A DNA stretch of 24,374 nucleotides from the NCBI GenBank assembly GCA_964366055.1, contig CAYISE010000009.1:1-24374 (forward strand). Direction: 5' to 3'. The notes under the pieces were generated by a model. It worked only from the letters and a program-made list of their open reading frames with translations. It ran no database searches and had not been told where the DNA came from. The stretch's first letter is position 1. Every line of letters begins with the position of its first letter. The translations under genes were made by a program, and so were the position numbers. This stretch comes from JBBTQX01 sp964366055 (GTDB lineage Bacteria; Patescibacteriota; Minisyncoccia; UBA6257; GWB1-50-10). Shown here piece after piece: positions 1-5,182 of the stretch.

Positions 1-42
1 TTGACCAGAAAGGATTTTGTGTTCAAATACTTTATTATTCAT
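1..42 (-). CDS. 5' end of an unidentified gene leaving the window
   Basis: An ATG at 42-40 opens a frame reading MNNKVFEHKILSGQ that stays open to the window edge, so only 14 residues are visible and no family can be named. The reading frame is supported by context: a promoter-like pair lies upstream on this strand (TTTACC at 115-110, 17-nt spacer, TATAAT at 92-87). The leader is a near copy of the rpoB-rpoC junction, including the first five codons. The two Asn codons differ between the copies only at the third base, which fits translation of this start. Confidence 0.5.
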   Translation of the reverse strand, partial: MNNKVFEHKILSGQ

Positions 43-82
43 AAAAATTGATTGCGCGTTTATTTCTAACGGGATTCATCTT
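28..82 (-). repeat. 55-nt leader repeat, copy 1
   Basis: This stretch matches 9275-9329 at 50 of 55 positions without gaps. In gene orientation it runs AAGATGAATCCCGTTAGA, then an A/T-rich spacer, then ATGAAYAAYAAAGTA. Here it forms the leader and first codons of the left-edge gene; the other copy spans the rpoB-rpoC junction. Three of the five mismatches cluster in the spacer and two are synonymous Asn codon changes. Confidence 0.8.
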
Positions 83-86
83 ACTA

Positions 87-115
87 ATTATATTACACCA
101 AAATTTGACGGTAAA
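87..115 (-). promoter_or_regulatory. Putative sigma-70 promoter for the left-edge gene
   Basis: On the minus strand TTTACC (115-110), a 17-nt spacer and a perfect TATAAT (92-87) are seen. Initiation about 7 nt further would be near position 80, so the transcript would begin close to the GATGAATCCCGTTAG repeat and carry a leader of about 38 nt. It overlaps the divergent rpmF promoter. The -35 box is weak. Confidence 0.5.
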
Positions 116-133
116 GATGAACTCTAATACAAT
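105..133 (+). promoter_or_regulatory. Strong sigma-70-like promoter of rpmF-nusB
   Basis: TTGACG (105-110), an exact 17-nt spacer and TACAAT (128-133) give a near-consensus promoter. Transcription would begin around 139-141, and the rpmF ATG is at 143, so the mRNA is predicted to be leaderless or nearly so. No Shine-Dalgarno sequence precedes the ATG, which agrees. Confidence 0.75.
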
Positions 134-142
134 TAATTCATT

Positions 143-304
143 ATGGGTGGCGTACCGACAAAACATCATTCCAAATCAAAGGTGGGCCGCCGGCGTTCCC
201 AGCTGGCCCTGAAGAAAATAAGGGTGGCCGTTTGCCCCAAGTGCAAGGGGCCGACTCTTCCTCATCGCGCGTGTCCGAATTGCGGCAAATATACGAAAGG
301 GTAA
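143..304 (+). CDS. rpmF: 50S ribosomal protein L32
   Basis: A 53-residue basic protein starting MGGVPTKHHSKSKVGRRR. The C-terminal half has two Cys pairs, CPKC (residues 31-34) and CPNC (44-47), followed by GKYTKG. This is the zinc-ribbon form of L32, a small structural protein of the large ribosomal subunit. The length is normal for the family (about 55-60). ATG 143 is the only reasonable start and sits about 9 nt after the -10 box. nusB follows after 6 nt, so the two are probably cotranscribed. Confidence 0.93.
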   Translation: MGGVPTKHHSKSKVGRRRSQLALKKIRVAVCPKCKGPTLPHRACPNCGKYTKG

Positions 305-310
305 ATTGGC

Positions 311-742
311 ATGGCCACTCGTCATTTAGCGCGAACCATCGTTCTTCAATCCCTCTACGAATGGGATTTTTACGAACATCAAACCGACTTAGCCGAAGTC
401 ATTGACCGGAACTTGAAAGAATTCGGGCCGGGCATTGATGAACCGGATTTCGTCTGGCGCATCGCCAAAGGCGTAATTGAACATTTGGAGGAGATTGACG
501 GGATTATCAAACGAGTCGCGCCGGAGTGGCCCTTGAACCAAATCGCGATAGTAGACAGGAACGTTTTAAGAATCGGGCTTTACGAACTGCTCTATGCCGA
601 CAAAAACGAAGTGCCGCCGAAAGTAGCCATCAACGAGGCGATTGAGATTGCGAAAAACTACGGCGGCCAGAACTCGCCCAAGTTCATCAACGGCGTTTTG
701 GGAACGGTGTTCAGGGAACTCGAGCAGAAAAAAACGGAGTAA
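311..742 (+). CDS. nusB: Transcription antitermination factor NusB
   Basis: A 143-residue protein with the NusB all-helical fold. It has the N-terminal RNA-binding stretch (ATRHLARTIVLQSLYEWDF), the central PEWPLNQIAIVDRNVLRIGLYEL segment and the C-terminal VAINEAIEIAKNYGGQNSPKFINGVLG signature. NusB pairs with S10 (NusE) on boxA RNA and prevents premature termination in rRNA operons. The length is typical and the gene looks intact. It is the last rightward housekeeping gene before the accessory cassette; its stop codon at 740-742 directly abuts structured element E1. Confidence 0.95.
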   Translation: MATRHLARTIVLQSLYEWDFYEHQTDLAEVIDRNLKEFGPGIDEPDFVWRIAKGVIEHLEEIDGIIKRVAPEWPLNQIAIVDRNVLRIGLYELLYADKNEVPPKVAINEAIEIAKNYGGQNSPKFINGVLGTVFRELEQKKTE

Positions 743-884
743 GTCCGGCTGATATTCTCCTCGGAACCGCGGTTCAGATGCTCCAGCGGCATCTGCCCGC
801 TGCGCTCTCGGTAAAATCCTTTTGCTTCACAAAAGACCAAGCGATTTTACCTCCGAGAGCTTCCTCGGAAAACATCAGCCGGGC
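743..884 (-). ncRNA. Structured RNA element E1, downstream of the RT
   Basis: Read on the minus strand this element begins at the RT stop codon and ends at the nusB stop. The outer stem pairs 882-874 with 753-745 (9 bp perfect) and continues through GTTTTCC/GGAGAAT with wobbles. A long middle hairpin (860-804) nests three perfect helices: 853-860 with 804-811, 843-849 with 812-818, and 830-835 with 819-824. A further hairpin pairs 794-789 with 781-776 around the loop CGCTGGA, followed by the 12-nt palindrome GAACCGCGGTTC (775-764). It shares blocks with E2 at 2321-2467: GTTTTCCGA, GCTCTCGGAGG, TTGGTCTT, GAGAGCGCA, CGCTGGA and GAGGAGAAT. I cannot assign a named RNA family. Confidence 0.6.
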
Positions 885-1837
885 TAGTTTTTGTTGTTCT
901 GATTCAGTATGTTCTTTCTTATTTTTACCGCGTTACCATGCTTCAAAAGCCCAAGATAAGAGTCGAGTGTTTCTTGGGCGGGGTTCGCTTTAATTCTTTT
1001 CATCATTCTTCTCTTTGTCGCGGTTCGAAGCACCCGATAGCCCGGAAAATACACCCACCCGAGGAAATCTGCACCCGAAGCAAGAGTTTTTATAGAAACC
1101 TTTTGCGGATGCAGGATAAGCTTCAGTCGCTCACGCAAAAACACGTCAATCTGTAGGATTAAATTCTCCAAGCAAACTCTGTCGTCCGAAAAAATAATGA
1201 AATCGTCGGTATAGCGGATATAATATTTCACTCGTAGTTTATGTTTCATGAATTGATCAAATTCGTTTATATACACGTTTACAAAAAGTTGGGAAGTGAG
1301 ATTCCCGAGCGGAAGTCCAATGCCAGCTCTCGCAGAAGAAAAACTGCTTATTATTTTACCCAGAAGCCATAAGACCGGTTCTTCTGATATGCGATTCCTT
1401 AGAATATCTATGAGAACAGCCTGGTCAATGCTTGTGAAAAACTTCCGGATGTCGCATTTCAGTATCCAGCAAGTTCTGGTGTCATTCCTGCTCGCTTTCC
1501 AGCCAAAACGACGAAAGCAATTCATGACCTTATGCGTCCCCCTCCCAATCCGGCAAGAAAAGGAGTCGGCGATAAACTTCCGGTCAAAATATGGATACAG
1601 GACACGGTACATCGCATGATGGAGCAGGTGGTCACGCACGCTTGCTTTATGGATATTGCGCGGCTTCGGGTCGGAGATATTGAACGTTTGATAGCCGCCG
1701 TGGCGGTAGGTACGATTAATGAGGCCGCGGCGGAGTGAGAAGAGGTTATCCATGAGATGTAGCCCGAATTCCTGAATGTCCGGCTTACCGCGTTTCTCGC
1801 GCAACAATTCCCACCACCCTTCAACCAAATTTTCCAA
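884..1837 (-). CDS. Reverse transcriptase, DGR-type
   Basis: An RNA-directed DNA polymerase of 317 residues. Visible motifs: fingers region with IHKASVRDHLLHHA (62-75) and DSFSCRIGRGTHK (91-103); motif A KCDIRKFF with catalytic D129; LPLGNLTSQ (175-183), the LGxxxSQ form typical of diversity-generating-retroelement RTs rather than the QGxxxSP of group II intron RTs; the active site YTDD (209-212); and DFLGW (257-261). The C-terminal SYLGLLKHGN (293-302) is also seen in CPR relatives. All catalytic aspartates are present, so it may be active. The start is uncertain: the only candidate is TTG at 1837, an in-frame TAA lies five codons upstream, and relatives usually carry some 15 more N-terminal residues. 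There is no maturase or endonuclease domain. It is divergent from the Avd-like ORF. Confidence 0.85.
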   Translation of the reverse strand: MENLVEGWWELLREKRGKPDIQEFGLHLMDNLFSLRRGLINRTYRHGGYQTFNISDPKPRNIHKASVRDHLLHHAMYRVLYPYFDRKFIADSFSCRIGRGTHKVMNCFRRFGWKASRNDTRTCWILKCDIRKFFTSIDQAVLIDILRNRISEEPVLWLLGKIISSFSSARAGIGLPLGNLTSQLFVNVYINEFDQFMKHKLRVKYYIRYTDDFIIFSDDRVCLENLILQIDVFLRERLKLILHPQKVSIKTLASGADFLGWVYFPGYRVLRTATKRRMMKRIKANPAQETLDSYLGLLKHGNAVKIRKNILNQNNKN

Positions 1838-1931
1838 TTTTACTATTTCTTAAAACAAATTAATCAAAAAAATTTTAACGGCCAATTACCCCCCCCCCCG
1901 ACGGAACCAACTGCCTGTTTTACAGAAACTG
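1838..1931. promoter_or_regulatory. Divergent RT/Avd intergenic region with a poly-C run
   Basis: This 94-nt gap separates the two divergent cassette genes and must hold their start and promoter signals unless transcription comes from outside. It is A/T-rich apart from a run of 11 C at 1889-1899. I see no convincing -35/-10 pair on either strand and no ATG or GTG near either frame. Homopolymers of this length are prone to slippage, so promoter spacing or reading frame could vary, and the run may also be miscounted in the assembly. Confidence 0.4.
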
Positions 1932-2213
1932 TTGATAACTTACAGGATTTGGCACGAGATTGTTCCGAATTTTCCCAAGACCTCACGATATACGCTCGGA
2001 GCCAAAATTGACTCGCTTTTTCTTGGATGTATTGAAATTATATTCTCCGCCGCTACCGTTACTCCAAACGAGCGATTCATAAAGGTAAAGCAGGCGGCAA
2101 TAATAATTGACTCGCTGAAATTTTTTCTTCAAATCAGTTGGGAAATAAGAGCTCTGGACACGAAAAAATATGTAATGCTTTCCGAAGAAGCCTCTCCCGT
2201 AGCGAGAATTTAG
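1932..2213 (+). CDS. Avd-like four-helix-bundle protein, possibly lacking a proper start
   Basis: A 93-codon frame from TTG 1932 with YRIWHEIVPNFPKTSRYTLG near the N-terminus, then KIDSLFLGCIEIIF, and SLKFFLQISWEIRALDTKKYVMLSE. This matches the four-helix-bundle family related to Avd, the accessory protein that binds RT and RNA in diversity-generating retroelements. The frame is open upstream to 1854 and encodes QLPVLQKLL just before TTG, which resembles the natural N-terminus of relatives, yet no ATG or GTG exists there and a run of 11 C interrupts it. The C-terminus ends at VARI, short of the GGW-containing tail common in relatives. It may use a rare start, be frameshifted, or be a decaying gene. 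Confidence 0.65.
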   Translation: MITYRIWHEIVPNFPKTSRYTLGAKIDSLFLGCIEIIFSAATVTPNERFIKVKQAAIIIDSLKFFLQISWEIRALDTKKYVMLSEEASPVARI

Positions 2214-2214
2214 T

Positions 2215-2255
2215 ATTGGTAGAGTAATGCCATATTAGTATATAGCTCTACCAAT
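2215..2255 (+). repeat. 10-bp perfect stem-loop just after the Avd-like ORF
   Basis: ATTGGTAGAG (2215-2224) pairs perfectly with CTCTACCAAT (2246-2255) around a 21-nt loop. It begins 2 nt after the stop codon. There is no U-run, so it does not look like a standard intrinsic terminator; it may be an extra domain of the downstream RNA. Confidence 0.6.
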
Positions 2256-2265
2256 GGTTAAGAGC

Positions 2266-2509
2266 TCTAACCTTATCGTCAAGAAAACTGTCTCGCAGGC
2301 CAAGTGAAATATAGACCAGAGCCCCGTTTGCGTTTTCCGAAGCGGCTCTCGGAGGCTGCAAAAGATTGGTCTTCCGCAAAGCGGAAGTTTTGCGGCCGAG
2401 AGCGCAAATAGCCGCGCTTCGCTGGAAAAGCGCGGACTATTGGCGATGAGGAGAATGCAAGCGGGGCGATGAGAGAACTTAATGCGTGTTTTCGGATGAT
2501 AAGGTTAGA
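2266..2509 (+). repeat. Outer 15-nt inverted repeat enclosing E2
   Basis: TCTAACCTTATCGTC (2266-2280) and GATGATAAGGTTAGA (2495-2509) are complementary at 14 of 15 positions, and the exception is a G-U wobble in RNA. They enclose E2, giving a further closing helix. The left arm could alternatively pair locally with GGTTA at 2256-2260, so two conformations are possible. The right arm ends 4 nt before the rplK stop. Confidence 0.6.
2321..2467 (+). ncRNA. Structured RNA element E2, downstream of the Avd-like ORF
   Basis: This is the homologue of E1 on the opposite strand. The outer stem pairs 2321-2338 with 2450-2467 over 18 uninterrupted pairs, three of them G-U. The middle hairpin nests 2345-2352 with 2396-2403, 2358-2363 with 2388-2393, and 2371-2377 with 2381-2387 around an AAA loop. 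The right hairpin pairs 2412-2419 with 2428-2435, extended by AATAG (2407-2411) with CTATT (2437-2441), around a loop starting CGCTGGA. The loop and linker blocks match E1 while most stem bases differ but still pair, so selection seems to act on RNA structure. No open reading frame explains this region. Confidence 0.65.
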
Positions 2510-2512
2510 ACC

Positions 2513-2938
2513 CTAATCCACTATCTCTATCCCCATATTCTTCGCCGTGCCGGCGATGATTTTCATCGCGGCTTCTATGTCGTTCGCATTCAAATCAACC
2601 ATTTTCTTCTCGGCGATTTTCCGCAAATCCTCTTTTGTTATCTTGCCCGCCATCTTCCGGCCGGCTTCGGCCGAGCCCTTCTCCAAACCGGCCGCTTTCT
2701 TCAAGAAAGCCGAAGCGGGCGAGGTCTTTAATTTAAAATCAAAAGTGCGGTCTTCATAAATCGTTATTTCCGCCGGCACTACGTCGCCTTTCAAGTCCTT
2801 GGTCGCTTCATTGAACTGCTGGCAGAATTGCTGGATGTTCACGCCGTGCTGGCCCAACGCCGGACCGATGGGTGGCGCCGGATTTGCTTCACCGGCTTTT
2901 ATCTGCAGTTTTAATCTTGTTTTTATTGGTTTTGCCAT
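2513..2938 (-). CDS. rplK: 50S ribosomal protein L11
   Basis: A 141-residue protein, the usual L11 length. The N-terminal domain has AGEANPAPPIGPALGQHGVNI (residues 15-35), the proline-rich hinge region targeted by thiostrepton-type antibiotics in relatives. The C-terminal RNA-binding domain has TSPASAFLKKAAG and MKIIAGTAKNMGIEIVD. L11 binds 23S rRNA at the GTPase-associated centre. It follows nusG after 6 nt, the classic secE-nusG-rplK order. In most bacteria rplA comes next; here the operon ends at the accessory cassette instead. Confidence 0.96.
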   Translation of the reverse strand: MAKPIKTRLKLQIKAGEANPAPPIGPALGQHGVNIQQFCQQFNEATKDLKGDVVPAEITIYEDRTFDFKLKTSPASAFLKKAAGLEKGSAEAGRKMAGKITKEDLRKIAEKKMVDLNANDIEAAMKIIAGTAKNMGIEIVD

Positions 2939-2944
2939 TGTTTC

Positions 2945-3505
2945 TTATAATTTTCTAATCTGTAATGAATCCAGTTCCACGACGGTGTCCCGACCAAAAA
3001 TCGGGACTAAAATCTTAATTTTGCCGTGCTCTTCGTCCAATTCAGACACTCTTCCCTCTTGATCTTTGAACGGCCCATCGGTAATTTTCACCACTTCACC
3101 CAGCTTAAAATCAACTTTGAACTTCGGTTCATTCCCATCGATTCGCGCCATCAAATCATCTACCTCTTCCTTGGAAAGCGGCGTTGGAGTGGCGCTGTCA
3201 ACGCCCACGAAACCGGTCACTCGGGGCGTATTCCGCACCACATACCAAGAATCGTTATCCAAGGTCATATCCACAAGCACGTAGCCGGGGTAAATTTTTT
3301 CTTCCGTTTTCTGCCGTTTGCCGTTTTTGATTTTAATCTTGGTTTCCTTCGGCACGATGACGTTAAAAATCTTATCGGTCATACTCAAGGACCCCACGCG
3401 CTGTTTAAGGTAGCGCGCCACGGCATCTTCATAGCCGGCATAGGTATGAATCGCATACCAGTGGCGATGGGCGTCTTTTTGATTTTTTTCGGCATTAATC
3501 AACAT
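2945..3505 (-). CDS. nusG: Transcription termination/antitermination factor NusG
   Basis: NusG binds RNA polymerase, suppresses pausing and links it to Rho or ribosomes. The N-terminal NGN domain shows WYAIHTYAGYEDAVARYL and EEKIYPGYVLVDM, then VRNTPRVTGFVG. The C-terminal KOW domain shows LGEVVKITDGPFKDQEGRV. With the ATG at 3505 it is 186 residues, normal for the family. A TTG at 3517 would add four residues (MRKF) and overlap secE by 8 nt; the ATG is the better start and leaves a 4-nt gap after the secE stop. Confidence 0.95.
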   Translation of the reverse strand: MLINAEKNQKDAHRHWYAIHTYAGYEDAVARYLKQRVGSLSMTDKIFNVIVPKETKIKIKNGKRQKTEEKIYPGYVLVDMTLDNDSWYVVRNTPRVTGFVGVDSATPTPLSKEEVDDLMARIDGNEPKFKVDFKLGEVVKITDGPFKDQEGRVSELDEEHGKIKILVPIFGRDTVVELDSLQIRKL

Positions 3506-3509
3506 AAAT

Positions 3510-3695
3510 TTACGCAATCGTTCTCTGTAAAACCTGAATAAAAATAAAATCCAAAATTCCCAAAAAGGCGGCCAGGCCGATGGATAAAATAATCACGAAA
3601 ATCGTGTAGCGAACCGTTTCTTCCCTTCTGGGCCAATTGACCCTTTTGAGCTCCTGCTTAGATTCGCTTAAAAACAATTTTATTTTTTCTAACAT
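3510..3695 (-). CDS. secE: Preprotein translocase subunit SecE
   Basis: A short protein of 61 residues from the ATG at 3695 (MLEKIKLF). It has the conserved cytoplasmic segment ESKQELKRVNWPRREET followed by one hydrophobic membrane segment (YTIFVIILSIGLAAFLGILDF). This is the minimal single-span SecE that clamps SecY in the translocon. A TTG fifteen bases upstream would add five residues but is less likely. It is the first gene of the secE-nusG-rplK set; the 99-nt gap upstream shows no convincing promoter. Confidence 0.93.
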   Translation of the reverse strand: MLEKIKLFLSESKQELKRVNWPRREETVRYTIFVIILSIGLAAFLGILDFIFIQVLQRTIA

Positions 3696-3794
3696 AATTT
3701 TGAATTCCAATTCAGGAGGTTAAAATTTTCTGTTTCGTAATTCAAAGGAATATGAAACCAAACACTGCCACAAATTATGGCTGGATTCAATTTA

Positions 3795-4349
3795 TCATAA
3801 AGGCCCGGGATTATCAATAACCGCTTCCGGCGCAACTTCTTTTCTATTAAGCAAAAAATGAACCAGTCCCCAAGCGGCCAGGCCAATGAGAATGCCGCCT
3901 AGAATGTCCGAAGGATAGTGAACACCAACGAAAATCCTGGCCAGGCCGTTGAGCAAAGACAGGGACAGAAACCAATAACCCCAATGTCGGTTGATTAAAA
4001 AAATGACGAAGCCCAAGGCGAAGAAAAAAGCGGCGTGACCCGAAGGAAAGGAGGCGCCGCTTTCGCCCACGAGCGGAGAAAAACCGAGAGCGACGAACGG
4101 TCTCGGCCGATCATAAAGAAAACGGATAATCTCAGTTAGAATCCCGCGTGAGACGATGGCGACGAGCGCCGCTTGGAGAAAAAACTTGATTCGCATTTTC
4201 CAACCGTCCTGTTTGAAAATAAAAAACACGGCGACCAGTCCAAGGAGATACGCCAGGTATTTGGCGAGAAACGCGCCGACGGCATCGGTAAAAATGGACC
4301 AGCCGGCCAAATTATAAATCCAATTAAAAATGATTAAATCCCAAGACAT
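3795..4349 (-). CDS. PAP2-family membrane phosphatase
   Basis: A 184-residue multi-span protein. The PAP2 phosphatase motifs are present in order: RFLYDRPRP (a KX6RP-type motif with Arg in place of the first Lys), SFPSGHAAFFFAL, and ARIFVGVHYPSD with the catalytic His. Such enzymes dephosphorylate lipid pyrophosphates, for example undecaprenyl pyrophosphate, or phosphatidic acid; the substrate cannot be told from sequence. The preferred start is ATG 4349, 4 nt after the rpsR stop; an upstream TTG at 4367 would overlap rpsR. Its place between rpsR and secE is unusual and is probably operon packing. Confidence 0.88.
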   Translation of the reverse strand: MSWDLIIFNWIYNLAGWSIFTDAVGAFLAKYLAYLLGLVAVFFIFKQDGWKMRIKFFLQAALVAIVSRGILTEIIRFLYDRPRPFVALGFSPLVGESGASFPSGHAAFFFALGFVIFLINRHWGYWFLSLSLLNGLARIFVGVHYPSDILGGILIGLAAWGLVHFLLNRKEVAPEAVIDNPGPL

Positions 4350-4353
4350 GCCG

Positions 4354-4563
4354 TTAGCGCCTGACAAACGGCAAGAGACCGACTGTCCGCGCTTGTTTTA
4401 TGGCGCGCGCCAGACGCCGCTGATGTTTGGCGCAAATGCCCGTGTGCCGCGGGTCTATGATCTTGCACTGGCTGGAAACAAAACGCTTCAGGAGTTCTAT
4501 CTCCTGGTAATCAATCTCTTTTGAATTTTGAGAACAAAAAAAGCACTGTTTGTTATTTTTCAT
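4354..4563 (-). CDS. rpsR: 30S ribosomal protein S18
   Basis: A 69-residue basic protein with CFFCSQN (residues 7-13), then LLKRFVSSQCKIIDPRHTGICAKHQRRLARAIKQARTVGLLPF, the S18 signature. The Cys pair plus C33 and C44 suggest a zinc-binding form. S18 pairs with S6 in the small-subunit platform, and the order rpsF-ssb-rpsR is the classic one. The start is ATG 4563, 27 nt after the ssb stop. Confidence 0.95.
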   Translation of the reverse strand: MKNNKQCFFCSQNSKEIDYQEIELLKRFVSSQCKIIDPRHTGICAKHQRRLARAIKQARTVGLLPFVRR

Positions 4564-4590
4564 ATAATGCGGGAATTTCCAGATGCGCCA

Positions 4591-5046
4591 CTAAAAAGGT
4601 ATTTCTTCCGGTTTAATCTCGCCCTCGTCAATATTTATCTCCGGCAATTCTTCTTTAGCTTCATCGGACCTGGCGGCGGGAGCGGCCGAATCGTTAAATT
4701 GGCCTCCCGTCTGGCTTCCGGATCGGGGGCCCAATTGAATTCTCTCCGAGACGACCTCGGTGGTCCGGCGGGTCTGGCCCTGCTTATCCTCCCAAGTCCT
4801 GGTCTGCAATCTTCCTTCCACCAAAACTGAACTCCCTTTCTTCAAAAATTGATTGGCTATTTCCGCTTGTCTTCCCCAAACCACCACATTGTGAAACTCC
4901 GCCCGCTTCTGTTTTTGGCCGGATTTATCCGTGAAAAAACTGTTGGTCGCCATGCCGAAAGAACAAACCGACTGGCCGGAAGTCGTCTGCCGAAGCTCCG
5001 GATCCCGGGTTAAATTACCAAGGATAAAAACCTTATTTAGATTCAT
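4591..5046 (-). CDS. ssb: Single-stranded DNA-binding protein
   Basis: A 152-residue SSB with an N-terminal OB fold: MNLNKVFILGNLTRDPELR, HNVVVWGRQAEIANQFLKKGS, LVEGRLQTRTWEDKQGQTRRTTEVV. A Gly/Ser/Pro/acidic linker follows, and the tail ends EEIPF, the SSB docking tip for partner proteins. The ATG at 5046 is chosen because all SSBs begin close to N-x-V-x-L-G-N-L; a TTG at 5070 would add eight residues from a hairpin region. The start codon sits inside a 19-bp perfect inverted repeat, so translation may be controlled by structure. Confidence 0.95.
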   Translation of the reverse strand: MNLNKVFILGNLTRDPELRQTTSGQSVCSFGMATNSFFTDKSGQKQKRAEFHNVVVWGRQAEIANQFLKKGSSVLVEGRLQTRTWEDKQGQTRRTTEVVSERIQLGPRSGSQTGGQFNDSAAPAARSDEAKEELPEINIDEGEIKPEEIPF

Positions 5047-5173
5047 CCCGTTAGAGACAGGATGCGCCAAACGGGCGCATCCGTCTTAATTCAAACGACT
5101 TTATTATTTTGATATTTTTTTGATTTTCTCTCATTGAAGTTCTTTAATTTGTTGGTCTCTAACGGGATGAATC
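5040..5173 (-). promoter_or_regulatory. 19-bp inverted repeat covering the ssb start codon
   Basis: In mRNA orientation GATTCATCCCGTTAGAGAC (5173-5155) lies just after the rpsF stop and is perfectly complementary to GTCTCTAACGGGATGAATC (5058-5040), which contains the ssb ATG (5046-5044). The 96-nt loop also holds a 9-bp GC-rich hairpin (GGATGCGCC at 5060-5068 with GGCGCATCC at 5074-5082). The fold would hide the ssb start. The core CCCGTTAGA also occurs at other gene ends in this window. Confidence 0.65.
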
Positions 5174-5182
5174 CCCCTTATT

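Larger units (their letters stand above)
743..2510. mobile_element. RT/Avd-like cassette bounded by inverted structured elements
   Basis: The segment between the converging tails of nusB and rplK holds an RT gene (minus) and an Avd-like ORF (plus), transcribed away from each other, each followed by a homologous structured element. The elements are inverted relative to each other, so the cassette has imperfect inverted ends of about 145 nt. No transposase, integrase or obvious target-site duplication is visible, so mobility is inferred from the accessory content, the symmetry and the location between housekeeping genes. It could instead be a resident retroelement that does not move as a unit. 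Confidence 0.5.

Noticed and set aside
743..884. E1 as a simple intrinsic terminator shared by nusB and the RT
   Set aside because: It has several nested helices, no U-run on either strand, and a homologue behind the Avd-like ORF, so a terminator does not explain it. A termination role in addition cannot be excluded.
884..1837. Group II intron with its encoded protein
   Set aside because: The RT has LGNLTSQ rather than the intron-type QGxxxSP, lacks a maturase or endonuclease domain, and no domain V-like hairpin was found nearby.
743..2467. E1 and E2 as a template/variable repeat pair
   Set aside because: Differences are not limited to adenines, occur mainly in paired stems in compensating fashion, and the elements lie in non-coding DNA on opposite strands.
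4528..4830. Plus-strand open frames opposite ssb and other minus-strand genes
   Set aside because: They overlap well-supported conserved genes and show no family resemblance.
5060..5082. GC hairpin upstream of ssb as an rpsF terminator
   Set aside because: On the minus strand it is not followed by a U-run, and ssb and rpsR are expected to be read from the same transcript.
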